64,000 bases of DNA from Lucifuga dentata (Eukaryota; Chordata; Actinopteri; Ophidiiformes; Bythitidae). Made by a program: the position numbers and the translations under genes. The DNA lies in assembly GCA_014773175.1 (NCBI GenBank), contig VXCM01001353.1:1-64000 (forward strand), in the 5' to 3' direction. A model generated the notes under the pieces. The model did no database searches, was not told where the DNA came from, and saw only the letters and a program-made list of their open reading frames with translations. Below are positions 23,609 through 36,622 of this stretch, in pieces (position 1 is the stretch's first letter; each line of letters opens with the position of its first letter).

Positions 23609-26600
23609 TCACTCCTGTGCCTGAAAATCCACTGAAATGTTTTTATGAACTCCTTGAAGCTCTGACAGGACCTGTTAAGACAGATATCAACAGAACTGAA
23701 AATACAACAGCACACTTAGTAGAAACAACCTGCAGATAAAGGAAATATTATGTAATCAAGGTTACAGCCAATGTTATGTTATATTAAGATTCAAAATCAT
23801 TGACAGGGGAATTTGTCAAAATTTTCATTTTTTCCTCCATCAAAACTTTCGTATGTTCGCTACAGCCTGACCAATACTGGCTTTTGAGGCTGATACTGAT
23901 ATAGTTATTTGAAAGAAAAAAAAATGTCAGCCAGTATTTTTAACATAAACGCATACTATAAACAATTTCAGGCATAAGATCCCTCAAATGTGGTTATTAA
24001 ATCACTTGACAATGCAGTACCGAGGCACAACAATAGTTAATAAAGTAATAGTTAATAAAGTTTATTATCAAAGATGACAGTGAATAAAGATAATGGTAAA
24101 TTTTGAACTGTAGAATTCACAAAATTAATGGAACTTATTTTATAAATATCCATTTTGGATAACTGCCAACATATAAGTAGACTGATAACAATTTACAGTA
24201 TCTGTGATAAGCAAATATGTTTTTATCCTAAAGAAACTACACAGACCTCTGTCACAGACAGCTGAGCCTTGGAAATGATTAACATAGACTTTAAATATGT
24301 GTTAATGATAGCAATAGTGTGAAACTTGATTATTTTTTACCCTCTCATCATTAAGAGGTAGGTGCCACTATGACATTTTTTACAGTGAAATTAGAGAGTA
24401 TTACTACTCTATAATTAGAGAGTGCTAATTAAAATGCTAGTTTTTGTGTGCTGTACCTGTTTAATGAGTGGCCGTCTAATTTTCCTCTCATGGAGACAGT
24501 TACAGGCCAAAGAGTAAAAACTCTCCACTTGACTCAGCTCCCAGTCTGTCATCTTTTTGTCCATGAAGTCCTCCAGAGTCAGATCCTCATCTTCGTCATC
24601 TATATCATATCTCATCTCCATCTGGCGGTGTGATATGGTCATATAAACAGGATAATTTTTTAAGCCATTATGCACGTCACTATTTTCAGTTGACAGGTTA
24701 CTATGATTGACTTTTTCATGCTTGGACATCTTGTTGCAGGAACACGCTTTGTAGAGTTCATCTCCATAAAAAAAATTGCCTATTACAATCTGAATCCTTT
24801 TAATAACTTGTAACTAATTACATTTAATCCAGTGTATGTAATTAATATGCTGTAATGCAGAATTGATAGATACACAGTGAAAGCTTCTATTGTGCTGCTT
24901 ACCAGAAACTGTGGCTCACGGTTTTCATCAGCTGGCGGGAGACCAGACAATATTTCTAGCAACACCTGTAGATGGCAGAGAGATGAGGTTAATCACATAA
25001 CTGTGGACAACAACGACCCTTTATTAGCCCACCATGCAAGCCTTGCTTCACAGATACTAGTGGTCCCACAGCTGTCATAATGATATATAAGCTGTACCGT
25101 GCTATATACTGTATAAGGTCAGCTAGTTTATACTGATCCCATGTAACATTCAACCAATGTCATAAAACTATATTAATGCTAATTTAATAAACTAATAGTG
25201 ATTTTTGAAATTTTAATACGGAATACTGAGATGCTACACATAATGAGAAGAAACCCATATTATAATGTTTGTGTCTTGCGGCTAATGTATGTGTCAGTAG
25301 CTTAAGGAGTAATTTGCACAAAAAAAAAACTGCTGAGTTTTTGTTCTATACTTTACATTACAATTGCACTTTCTCCATCCATGGTATCCCCACCTATGTG
25401 CAGGTGTGTATCTGGGTACGTAGACGGGTGTGTGTATGTTTGCTGAGAGCCTACCACTCCAAAGCTGAAGACATCAGATTTTGGTGTGATTTCGCCTCGT
25501 AGTGCCTCAGGTGCCATGTACGCACGGGTACCCACGACCCGCTCTGTCATCATGGTTGTAGATGACCTCTTTGCCGATGCTCTCGTAAGCCCAAAATCTG
25601 AGATTTTTGCCACAAAACTTTCATCTAAGAGGATATTTGCACTAAAAGAAAATAGGGACATCAAGCATCAGTGGATTAAAACCTCTAATTACTTATATTT
25701 TACTGGGCAGTACTACCTGAATTAATCCCAGCAGAATGAGATATTAGTACCTTTTAACATCCCTGTGAACATGGTGGTTGGTGTGTAGATACTCCAAGCC
25801 GCTTGCGGTCCCAACAGCTATTGAGCATCTCTGTTGCCAGGACAGTGGAGGACTTTCATCCTACAAAGACAAAATGCATACAAATGAAATAGTTGTGTAG
25901 AGCACAAGTAACGGAAGACAGACTCTGTAGTGCAGATGGTGCTTACTAAACAAGCCAGTCGGTCAAGCAAAGAACCATTGGCCATGTAGGCGTAAATCAA
26001 ACATGGGTGCTGTCCATCACAGGAAAACCCAACCATGTCCACCAGGTTCTCATGTTTCAACCTGTAGAGCAAAGAACTGTATCAAACCAGATCCGTGTCC
26101 ACTGGTATTTGCAAACAAGACATAGAATTATGTCTTAGTAATGTTGACCATTCAGCATCAGTCACAATTACACTTCCATCCATATGGTTTAGTATCTTAC
26201 CCCACTGTGTATTAGGTTGAAAACCGTGCCTATCTTACACACAGAGGTGAGCTGAGAGGCACTGACATTTAAGTTTTTACCTCACAAAAGTCAATTTTAA
26301 TTTTATTTAATTACAGTAAGAAGAGTAACTGAGAACATTCAATGTAAAACAGAGAGGCAGTTGTTGATGCTTGATGCCCTGCTCACAGCAGGCCGCTGTC
26401 CCAGGAATCTGTGTTAATGCTTTCATGCTGTGAAGTTCCATTACCTTGATTAAGATGCCTGCATAAGAAACAGTTTGCACGTCTCTATTCTGGCTAATGA
26501 AATAGAAATGTAATGGATTTGACATGACTGTGAGTCACTCAAACAGCTACTGAACAACAAGGATACAGAGGGCATACAGGACAATATTCCAGAGAGGAGG

Positions 26601-27544
26601 CAGAGACAGAAGAAACTTACACCTTCAGAGTCTGGATTTCTTGGTTGAACTGAGTTTGCAGCTCATCCAGTGAGATGTCATCCATCTACATACAACATAA
26701 TGAGTGTCGTGATTTACAAGTTCAGATTTACATAGTTATCCAGTGTAAAATTATATATGAGAACAGCTAGTGTGAGAATATTTTTTCACATACCAGATTG
26801 AGCTTTTTCACTGCAACAGGTTTGCCATTTAGGAGACCTTTGTAAACTGTTCCAAAGCCCCCCTCTCCCAGTCTGCTGCCACCGTCTGACATCGAACGAT
26901 CATCAAAGTTGCCCGTGATCTTCATCAGCTCATTGTACATGAAACAGGAAAAACCTAATGATGGACACAGATAAAAGAATCAGAATTATTTTATGGCCAA
27001 GGTCACAATGCTGCCACCTACTGGCCTATTATGTAATATAATAGATCAAAGTCACGCCATTACCTGAGATTTAACTCATTCTAACTATTCACCTGTGTGC
27101 CCTGGCTTACTGCCTTCCAGTTGAGATTCTGTTTGCAGACGAGACCTGACAGTTGCTGACTCTACATTTCTCTCTTCCAGTAACCTGGTTTGATGGATAC
27201 TGTCTGTCTCTACTGCTGCAGACGTCTGCCGTGTCTCTGCTGAAATGACCTCTTCCACTACATCTGGATGAAAAATACATGATGTGAAATAGTAAGTTAC
27301 TTTTTATATCATGTAACAAGAGAACAATATTTACTGCATTACCTGCATTTAGTACATTAATAATTAATTAGATCAATAAAGTGCCATACAGTTTTTCAGT
27401 GCGCTCTGTTTTGTGTCTGGAATTGTTTTTAAACCTTTTTTTTCTGTCTGGCAAAGTGGAAGATATAGATTACAAAAATTCTACTGCTTCTTCTTCTTCT
27501 TCTAATTATTATTATTATTATTAATTATTATTAATTATTATTAT

Positions 27545-27578
<34 letters not shown>

Positions 27579-27579
27579 T

Positions 27580-27613
<34 letters not shown>

Positions 27614-28517
27614 CAGTAGCAACAGCTATAGTAGTAGTAGTAGCAGTAGTTGTAGTTGTAGGTGGTGCATTGCTGCACTACATCTTTCATCAATCACCTA
27701 AAAATTTTGTGTAATAGTATGACTATTTACTTTGTTTAGATTTGATTTTTACTTTAACCTCCACTTATTATGATTTGAATTGCTCTTCCTTATTTTATAT
27801 TATATCTGTACCTTGGCACAAGGGTTCTCTCCCTAAGTGAGTTCTCTGAGGATTTATTGAATTCATTATGCTGATTTTCTATGAGTGAGTTTCTGTATCA
27901 TTCGATGATGTAATGCTATATTTCAGAGAAGATGATATTGATAACACGGATTTTCATATTCCCTAGAAAAGCCTAACCAGACATCAGAAAATTTTCAGAA
28001 ACCTGGATAACCCACTGTATTTATGAATATTTATTATATTAGCAGACATACATTTATATAATAATACAGATCAGAAGCACTGCCCTATATTACTAAAAAA
28101 AAAAAAAAAANAAAAAAAAAAAAAAACATACCAGGTAATAGCACACTAGCTGGAGCAAGTAACATGTGGCTCTTCAGTATGTCCACAAGTTCTCCCACGG
28201 TACAGTTGCTGGTCCCCCAGTCATGCAGCAGCTCAAGTGTGGGACTTCTCCCCTGTGCAACAAGGGCTTCAAACCTCCTGAGAGACACAGACTGATAAAT
28301 AAACAAGTAGATAATCAATACAATGAAATCTCACGTCACCTCATCTGATCACCTACCGGACGTGACTCTGAGAGTACCGTAGCTCCCCGTTTGGGTTTCG
28401 TATAGACACAATAACATCTTTCCACCTCTCCTGAGGATCCAGAAAGTCTGACAGCTTACGACGTAAACTTAAACTGAGGTTGCGAACGTAAGTAGCGGAA
28501 GTTGCTTTATTATTCAT
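23609..28517 (-). CDS. irak4: irak4, interleukin-1 receptor-associated kinase 4 (eleven coding exons)
   Basis: Ser/Thr kinase that joins MyD88 through its death domain and relays Toll-like and IL-1 receptor signals in the cytoplasm. Minus-strand coding exons: 28,517-28,357; 28,277-28,132; 27,263-27,093; 26,954-26,794; 26,685-26,621; 26,061-25,947; 25,860-25,751; 25,641-25,455; 24,965-24,903; 24,621-24,457; 23,671-23,609. They sum to 1,407 nt (468 aa; human 460). The death domain is about residues 8-105 ([44 protein letters not shown]). A diverged linker follows, then the kinase: GEGGFG 189-194, Lys209 in VAVKK, the Tyr gatekeeper region [19 protein letters not shown] 305-307, DFG 325-327, APE 353-355. 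The activation loop reads [11 protein letters not shown]: the two Thr matching human T342 and T345 are kept, but S346 is Glu343. A 5' acceptor one base before ATG implies a noncoding first exon. Confidence 0.97.
27482..27660. repeat. (TTC)/(TTA)/(TAG)n compound trinucleotide repeat in an irak4 intron
   Basis: About 180 bases of successive TTC, ATT and AGT/TAG units, partly interrupted, in the intron between the second and third irak4 coding exons. Confidence 0.9.
28095..28126. repeat. poly-A tract with 'n' beside the irak4 exon 2 donor
   Basis: The homopolymer with 'n' at 28,111 starts five bases into the intron after the second irak4 coding exon (minus-strand donor GTATG, then T-rich). The splice site is intact, but the assembly is uncertain here. 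Confidence 0.85.
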
Positions 28518-29408
28518 TCTGTGAGGGGGAAAAATGTCTTAATTTTAATTTAAATTTATTTTTGTTCTGTCAGCTATACTGAAAAAAAGCTAATAAAGCG
28601 TTCTTATGAGAGTTGTTATCCTGAAACTGGCAAAATTATATTTTGTTCACAGTCCATCAAGTTGGGTATTTCCGATATTGAGTAACTTCCCTAAACGTAA
28701 CACAGCAGGCTTGTCCCATTAAAGTCTCCGCCTACAATACGGAAATAAATGATAGTTTAAGGTAAAATAAAGGATAAAGTCTTCTCTTTGCGTTCTCTCA
28801 ATATCAATAAGAGCACAGTTTAACCGTAATATATCTGTAGCTTTTATGTACATCGGAGATAGAAAGAAAGAGGAAGATCGTGTGTTTGTTCAGGCTTATA
28901 GCATGCGTATGTATAATAAAGCACCCTCTAGTGGATGATCAAGAGAATGATGACTTTTTGATTGTAATTTTGGGGCACTGCATTTTAGGATTCCATGCTG
29001 TTAAGTATTTACAATATTACCAGTATCAAATGGACACTATGACTCCTTAGAACTAATGTCATTAATTGGCAAATAACATATATGGCGGCAACTGTAACAA
29101 CTTTATTACAACATAAATAAAAATCAAATGAAAAATAAAATAAAAATGTTTCTGGTATTTTTTTGTTTTTTTTTAAATCTGCACATTATATATAGAAATG
29201 GTCATTATTTTACTTAAACAATTAAATCGATCCCTCTCGAACTGCAATATTTGCAAAACATATGTTTTAAAAATTCAGATAAGAAAGTCAAAACAAGTCT
29301 GTGTATGTTTTGCAGAATGAGGTCATAACTGCTCCTCTATAGTCTTTAGGCATTTTACTTAAGATAGCTACAGTTTCTCCTCCTTCACCCTATATGATGA
29401 TCCTGCCA

Positions 29409-29410
<2 letters not shown>
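28518..29410. other. irak4 5' region and flank
   Basis: Expected to hold the irak4 noncoding first exon and promoter on the minus strand; no start site can be fixed. No plus-strand gene, in particular no pus7l exon, was recognised although pus7l would be expected next by comparison with the human order. Confidence 0.4.

Positions 29411-29461
<51 letters not shown>
29411..29461. repeat. (TC)n microsatellite
   Basis: About 25 TC units without interruption. Confidence 0.95.
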
Positions 29462-29464
<3 letters not shown>

Positions 29465-29740
29465 CAATACCTGATCATTTTATGTCTAATGGTCATTAAT
29501 CTATGATGAGTTTCACATGATACTTTGGGTGGCTTCACTCACTGATTAGAAACAGATAGAAAGTGGATGATATCAAGTGTTTACTCTCATGCAGATCAGT
29601 TGGCAGTGCAAACTGTAAAGACATAACACGAACATGGGGGGGGGGGGNGGGCATCTTCAGCTTATTAAGCTTTCAATCTGCAAAATAAACAACCTCATCA
29701 AACCAAACTACACCTCTGTCCAAGAGTATTGGCAAATAAT

Positions 29741-29770
29741 TGTAAGCGCTTACAACTGTAAGCGCTTACA
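29741..29770. repeat. tandem pair of 14-bp perfect palindromes
   Basis: TGTAAGCGCTTACA occurs at 29,741-29,754 and again at 29,757-29,770, separated by AC. Each copy is its own reverse complement. Confidence 0.95.
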
Positions 29771-30657
29771 GACACAAAAAGTAGGACTTTTTAAAACCGT
29801 ACAAGGAATCTGTTTATGGTCTGTTGCTATTTACACTGTTTTTTTAAATTGTGATCAAATCCATGTGGGCCGCAGGGCCTGCCTCTTTAGTTGCATGAGT
29901 GGGGTGATTCTGAGGAGCATGCGAGCCCATTTCTACTTAGTTTTTAAAATCTTTTTAAAGTTCTTTGACAGCCTTTTTGTGTGTGTGAATGCCTGTAAAG
30001 TAAGATCCAGTCAAGAGAAATAGATATGAAACCAGGGTTAGACTCCATCGCACTCTTATCAAAAGAGGTGTGAGGTGCTCCTTCTGTGGACTATGGCCTT
30101 GTGGGTCACAGGGTGTGTAGTGTTCCCCTGATCTGGGTTACAATCTCATCATGGGCAGAAGGGTGATGATGATGATGATGTAGTAGAATGATATTGCTGA
30201 ATTGCATTGTATTGTGACAGGTGTTATTGATGTGTGTGTGTGTGTGTATGAGTGTGTGTGTATGAGTGTGTAAATTATATTATAGTTACATATTATACAT
30301 AAAACTGTACCAAAATCAAAACTAAAATCACAAATTGAAAGGTTATGGCTAAAACAAATTGGCGTTAAAAAAAAAAAAAAAAAAAAAAGGTGAGGTCATT
30401 TCATTTATTATAGTTCCAGTCTTGTTCCAGAAGCCTTTCTTTTAGTGACATTCATCATCATAAATAGTTCCTGACAGTGAATAAATTACAGTTGCACTGA
30501 TGCCAACTATACCATCCAAAGCAGTTTTTATGTGTGTATACAAATAAAAGAACTACTAATAACACACTCACAACTCAAGTTAAAACTAAACTAAAAATTC
30601 AACTAAAACCACTATATGCCATCTTAAAACTAAACCTGTGAAATAAAAAAATAATTA

Positions 30658-30667
30658 TAATATATTC

Positions 30668-30715
<48 letters not shown>

Positions 30716-30728
30716 CGTNAATATATTC

Positions 30729-30776
<48 letters not shown>

Positions 30777-30796
30777 CGTGCGTGCGTGTGTGTGTT
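30658..30796. repeat. (GT)n microsatellite duplicated around an assembly 'n'
   Basis: AATATATTCTTT followed by GT repeats and GCGTGCGT occurs on both sides of 'n' at 30,719. The second copy runs on into a natural GTGCGT tail. Confidence 0.85.
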
Positions 30797-31521
30797 TGTT
30801 TTATGACAAGCAAATTAAAGTCTGTGGATAGTGATCCAAATCACATGGCTGTAGCGTGAGCAGACATCGCCCAAAACACACGCAAAAGCAATTCCTTCAT
30901 GTCATAATTGATTTGCTGAAAACTTTGATAATAAAATTATTTTACATGCTTCATCACAGTTGAATGTTGTTTTAGTACATGAGAACATATGAGTGTACAT
31001 GTGTACAATATATACTCATACAAGAACATATGAGCGACGAAACCACGACAGGCCTGCTTATTATAGAGGGTGACACTGTGCATGACACGTTTCATATTAA
31101 AAACTCTTTTGTAAGGATTTAGTGAGTCGTATACTAAGAAAGGCTGAAGTAAATTTTTCCCTAATGCTTTTAATATCTTCTGACAGCATGTACATATGTT
31201 TTGAATTTACATGAAAAGGAGACTTTACCACATTTGTAAACAAACTGCAATTAAGTCATTTTGCATGGAAGAGTGTAATTAGAGCCATTACTGCAATTGT
31301 GGTGGCCAACAGTATGTATTCTCTTTATTCCATATTTGATGCAGGCTTTCACAAACACATAATCTTAAATTTATGAGTTTTATAGGTGCTTGTCAGCAGT
31401 TGTTTGTTATGAAAGTGTTTGTGGGTGCATGTGTGTAAAATGTGCGAGCATCTGTGTGAGTTTATGAAAGTGACTGAGTGTGGTGGCTAACAGTCTCTTG
31501 CATGTCTGCTGTGGGATTTTA

Positions 31522-31553
<32 letters not shown>

Positions 31554-31813
31554 ACAGTTCACATGCAGAGAGGAGGGAATGAGGGCAGCTCGGAGCTCTC
31601 CTGTGGAGCTGAGAGCAGGAGTGAGCTGATGTGGAGGAGCAAGTGTCAGAGTCAGAGACAAAGAGGGGTGAAGAACTGAAATGATTCACTTAACTAAAAG
31701 TAGTACTTTATTTATTTATATTAACACACTTTCTAATCAATCCTGAGGGCAAGTAAAAGCTTTATTTAGGCTTTTCCCCCTTACATAAATGTTATGTTGG
31801 TGGGGGAAGGGGA

Positions 31814-31860
<47 letters not shown>

Positions 31861-32320
31861 TAAGTGTGCATTGTGTGGAATAGGTTAAGATATATGAATG
31901 TACTGTATGTATGGTTGTACTCAAGGTTAATGGTGGATATGGATATGATATGGATATGTTTATATATGGATGTGGTGTTTGCAGGGTGCATGTGCATGGA
32001 TGGGTGTGTTGGTGCTTGTGTGTGGATGTGTGTGGATGTGTGTAGATTGATATGTGTATATATTTTCTATTTGTTTTGGTTATGCCTTTGTTTTAAATTG
32101 TTGGCTTTGGTTTATTGATGGATTATGAATTTCTTTCTTTCTTTCTTTCTTTCTTTGATGATTGTGGTTTGGTGAGTTGGTGTGGTTTGGTTAGGTGGCT
32201 TGGATGACTGGGGAAGTTTGGGATATTGTATTCATACAGGCTTGTCTTTTTTTCCTGGATGTTTTGTGTTATTCTCAGTGTGTCACTGCCTGTATAAGAA
32301 AATCAATTTAAAAATATTTT

Positions 32321-32322
<2 letters not shown>

Positions 32323-32380
<58 letters not shown>
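32323..32380. repeat. (TCTA)n tetranucleotide repeat
   Basis: About 14 units of TCTA, preceded by T-rich sequence. Confidence 0.95.
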
Positions 32381-32639
32381 ATTATATGTTTTATATATAT
32401 ATATAAGTAGCAATACTACAATGGAAAAATACTTCACTACAAATAATGTACATGTAATAATTTTTGTTAAGTCAAGATAAACAAGCCGGCAAGGATACTC
32501 AAGTATCCAAATTAAAAGTACTCATTTTGAACGGCGGCGTTTAGTTTTACTGTTCGATGAAAAGCTCAGCTCTGGAGATTTTCATGCTTTCACAGCAGTT
32601 GAAGATGGAAAAAAGTAACAGGGAAACAAAAATATGAAA

Positions 32640-33030
32640 TAAAATAGGGAAGGAAATGAATGGTAGATTACATTTAGAATGAAAAGGGGAAAGAAAAAAG
32701 AAAGAAGAATCAAACAAAGAAACTGAGGAGGAAAATAAAGATTGTAAGAAGTGTGGACAGAAGGAAGGAAGGTAAGAAGGATGGAAGAAAGAAAAAGAAG
32801 GGAAGGAAAAGGAAACAAGACATGACAGAAAGAAGGAAGGCAAGAGAAAAAAGCTTTGAATGAGATAAGGATGTAAGGAAGCAAAAGGGAGAAAGCAAGG
32901 ATGGGCAGAAGTAAGGAAATAAAGAAAGGACAGAATGCAATGAGGGAAAGAAGGAATGAAAGCAGAGAATGACAGAAAGAATGAAGAAAAGGATGAAGGA
33001 AAGAATAAAGAATGATAAAAAGCTGACATT
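32640..33030. repeat. polypurine (GGAA/GAAA-rich) tract
   Basis: About 390 bases almost purely of A and G on the plus strand, built of GAAAG, GGAAGG and AAAGAA words. It yields a long Phe/Ser-rich open frame on the minus strand that is not a real gene. Confidence 0.85.
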
Positions 33031-33675
33031 ACAAATATATTTGTGATCCTATCTGATGTTGAATGTAAAATTTGAATCTGTAATGTAACTGCAGCCATCA
33101 GATAAACACAGTAAAATAAAGTATTTCCCTCTCAAATGTAGAAAACAAGGAAAACAAATGTTCACATACTGTAAGTACAGAGGGCCAGATTGATATGAAA
33201 AAGAAAAAGAAAAAAAGAAAACAAGACCGAAAAATACAAAGAGGAAAGACTGAGACAGGATGTACTTATAGGAATACACAGTATAAGTGAGGAGGAATAG
33301 GGAGGGTGCAAGGATGTAGGACTAAGAGAAGAAGAGAAGGAGAGAGGAAAGTTGTGAGGAAGAGCAGAAAGGGAGATCCCCTGTGGTCTGGGAACAAGGG
33401 CAGAGGCAGGAGAAGTGCCAGAAAGTCTTAAATCATCAGGGAGAAGCTCTGCAGGTGGAGGAAGTGATCAGAGGAAAACACTTGATATCTGTGGAACTCC
33501 ATGATAAACAAGAAGGACAGTAGAAATAACACAGGGACCTGCTACTGTCAACAGTTCAAGTTGAATGTCTCATTTTCATCTTATCTCCCCTGTGCATGCA
33601 GCTTGTCTCAGTTCAGCATACAAGATTTAAATACAAAATATTCATTTAAAGCGAGACATCAAATCAAAACAAAAC

Positions 33676-33707
<32 letters not shown>

Positions 33708-34924
33708 GATGTGTGTGTGTGTGTTTGTGTCTCATGCAGTGCTTTGAGCTGTTACTGGCTTCTTACAAGTGAATCAAGGTCATCACAGGGAAAATTTGCC
33801 AATTCATGTTCACAAGTCAACCCCAACGTGACAATGTGTACAGTTACTGTGATTAATTAGCAGTCTTGTCATGGAGTGTAACAGTTCACCCTGATCATCA
33901 GAGGTCTCGCATGCTGGAATTCAAATGAGCCAAATGAATGGGAGGACCAGTTTGGTTAGAGAGAGGAGCAACAGGGGGTACGGGCACAACATCAGGGGCT
34001 CATAGAGGAGCTTCAGTGTGGGTCTGCATGCCCACAGCCTGACCACACAAGGCCACTGATGGACATTGAGAGTTCACTGCAGGGAGGCCCTTCTCAATGT
34101 GGAACACTGTTCAGTGAGGACAAACCCTGCCACAGCACAGTGAATATAAAGATTATATTAGTTTTTGTTTGAAATGTGTTTTATTTGTAAGATTTATGAA
34201 TGCTTACAGTTGGTTTTAAAAGGCCACACAGCACCATTATATAGTAATGTACATCTTGTTCAAATGAGAATACATCAGTGTGTTGTAGTTGCTTAAGAGA
34301 CACATAGAGGGCAGTATTGGCCTGCAACTACTCACAACTGACCAACCTGGCCAATATTAACACCTACTGTATGCTTTAACATGCGCATGGCTGGATATGG
34401 ATCAAATATGAAATCATACACAAAAAACGAAATGGTAATATTCCAAAATATTATTTGCACATGCCAAAATGCACAACCCCACTTTATGGAATTACAAACT
34501 CTTTGCACAGACTTTTACACTTACTTCAGTACAATAAATGTGTTCTTGTGCACTATTCTCTGTCTAAGCTCTTTGTCTTGTTACTGCACTTCTTGTTTGC
34601 ATGCACTATGTTAAATGTAGCACCAGGAGGTCCTGGAGAAACAGCATTTGTACTTGATATTTATAATTGTATATGGATGGTTTGACAATAAAGCTCTGAT
34701 TGATTGATTGATTAACTGAAATAATTTTGATCAGATCATGAATAATTGAGATTCACAAAATGTAAGGTGATATGATTTAATTAAAAGTAGATTATGAGCA
34801 ATAAAATATACCTGCCCNCCCCCCCCCCCCCCCAATTTGTTTTCTGCAGATTTTCACATCCAGAAAAATGTCTGAAATATCTGCTCGGTATTTGCAGCAG
34901 CTGTTGCATACACACACACGTGCA

Positions 34925-34968
<44 letters not shown>

Positions 34969-34991
34969 CACATTGCTGAGCTCATCAGGAN

Positions 34992-35035
<44 letters not shown>

Positions 35036-35057
35036 CACATTGCTGAGCTCATCAGGA
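34925..35057. repeat. (CA)n block duplicated around an assembly 'n'
   Basis: TGCGCGCGCGC, CA repeat, then ATGCACATTGCTGAGCTCATC occurs before and after 'n' at 34,991. This fits an unmerged contig overlap. Confidence 0.85.
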
Positions 35058-36489
35058 GTTGACTTCAAAAAAATAAAATCTGACAGCATCTTGAGTGGCA
35101 GCTCACTGTTGCGTTGCATTGTGAGAGGACATTGACACTGCCTGATTGCAGAAGGTCGCCCTCTCATATTTCCTCAGAAATCTCTGCTCACAGTTCCAAA
35201 TTATTTGTCCAGCCAAGCGAACCAGTATGAAGAAGAAAAAAAACAACAAAAAACAGCACCCTGTCTACCATCTGCCCTACTTGATATCTGGCAAAAAAGC
35301 CATGAACCATGCATGCAAACACTTGAATTTAACATAGAAAGACATATGGTCAAAGAATATACTAGACACTTGTACGAAGTAACACAGATGGTGTTCCGAT
35401 GTGAGTGTGGACTCGGTTTTTATGAAATGTAACTTACAAAAAAAAAAAAAAAAAAAAAAATTACAATAGAATTTTTGAAAACTGAATTGAATTAGGTGAG
35501 TCACGTCCACCATGGCACCTTCACAGTGAGTTTTATTTATGTCTGTCACATTACTTGCCATAGCCATATAAACTTTGAGAGTTTATGGAAATTGTTGAAA
35601 TCAGAAAATTGGGATGAATTTGTAGGTCATTGTTTTTATACAACTGTATGTCAAGGTAGAAGTTTCTGTCAGGTAGTGCTTGTGCTTGTATCAAATCAAA
35701 TATGTTTTAAATAATTTAAGTTATTTCTAAAGTTATAACTGTTGGTACTTAATTTTGCAATTAATTTTTTGTGAGTCGCATGTGAATCTATTGTGTGTAC
35801 ACAATACTATACTTTACTGGGCTGAGCTCTAGAGTTGTGTGGCTCTTAGTGAGCCTATAACCTCCATTGTTTGGAGTCACATTCTATGGGGGGGTCCTTT
35901 TGTGGGGTCTCACCAAGATGTAACTGGGACGTAATTCATTGGAATGGAGGGTGCTGCAGGTCAATAGTGACCCCCAAATGCTGAAAGGGCCTTCTGATCT
36001 TCTTTAAGCAAATCACTGATGGTAGGTAACCCCTGCCACTGATGCTTTGCTCCACTGAGGGTGAAGGTGACAGGAGCCTGCGTGGCCCTTTGACATCCCA
36101 GCAGGGACACTGTAATCCAACACTTGTCAGAGCTAATCCAGAGCGCTTCACAACCAAACAGACCAGCAGCACATGTGTTGCAATTGCTAAAATCCACCTG
36201 ACATTAACAAGAAAGCAGATGAGCGAAAGACAAACAGGGTTGTTAGTTAATCTGTCTTTTTACAAGAGATTCTGAGGGGGAAAAAAAAATCCTCTCTGGC
36301 AATATTAGACTTTGATTGGCTGCCCTTGGGCAATGAGAAGTCAGTGGTATCTGAGTTGGTCATTCCCTTTCGTTCTTGCTTGTGCCATGCAGGTTTTCAT
36401 ATGCCAGAATATCTGAGAGAGGCTTTTGAGAGGTTTTAGAACGTCAAGAAAGTTTCCAATCTAGGTGGGCTGGAAGCTGCCGGAATTAC

Positions 36490-36622
36490 TAAATACAAAA
36501 GCAGATTTTTTTTTTTTTTAAAGCTTTTCAACTCCTAATTTGTTTAAGGTTTTCCNTAAATACAAAAGCAGATTTTTTTTTTTTTTAAAGCTTTTCAACT
36601 CCTAATTTGTTTAAGGTTTTCC
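36490..36622. repeat. 66-base direct repeat around an assembly 'n'
   Basis: The block starting TAAATACAAAAGCAG and ending AAGGTTTTCC lies at 36,490-36,555 and again at 36,557-36,622, with 'n' at 36,556. Likely an assembly overlap rather than a tandem duplication. Confidence 0.85.

Larger units (their letters stand above)
29462..32546. other. non-coding stretch rich in simple repeats
   Basis: No gene is supported. Contents: poly-G with 'n' at 29,648; a tandem pair of 14-bp palindromes at 29,741-29,770; (GT)n at 30,225-30,260; poly-A at 30,367-30,388; duplicated (GT)n around 'n' at 30,719; (CA)n at 31,521-31,556; (GA)n at 31,813-31,857; (TTTC)n at 32,131-32,156; (TCTA)n at 32,323-32,380. Confidence 0.6.

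Noticed and set aside
27461..27680. CRISPR-like or tandem array at the TAG repeats
   Set aside because: It is a trinucleotide microsatellite in an intron with no spacers.
30040..30170. Possible tRNA-derived SINE with a B-box-like word (GGTTACAATCTC)
   Set aside because: The word has an extra base against the B-box pattern and no A box is found at the right distance.
30671..30859. Open frames of Cys-Val repeats through GT tracts (also at 34,781-35,062 and 47,091-47,315)
   Set aside because: These are translations of dinucleotide microsatellites.
32547..33098. 183-codon open frame on the minus strand, rich in Phe and Ser
   Set aside because: It is the pyrimidine-strand reading of a polypurine simple repeat; overlapping frames look the same and no domain is visible.
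35936..36275. Three overlapping open frames of 77-78 codons on both strands
   Set aside because: No recognised protein, no splice or start context favouring one frame; open frames on both strands point to composition, not coding.
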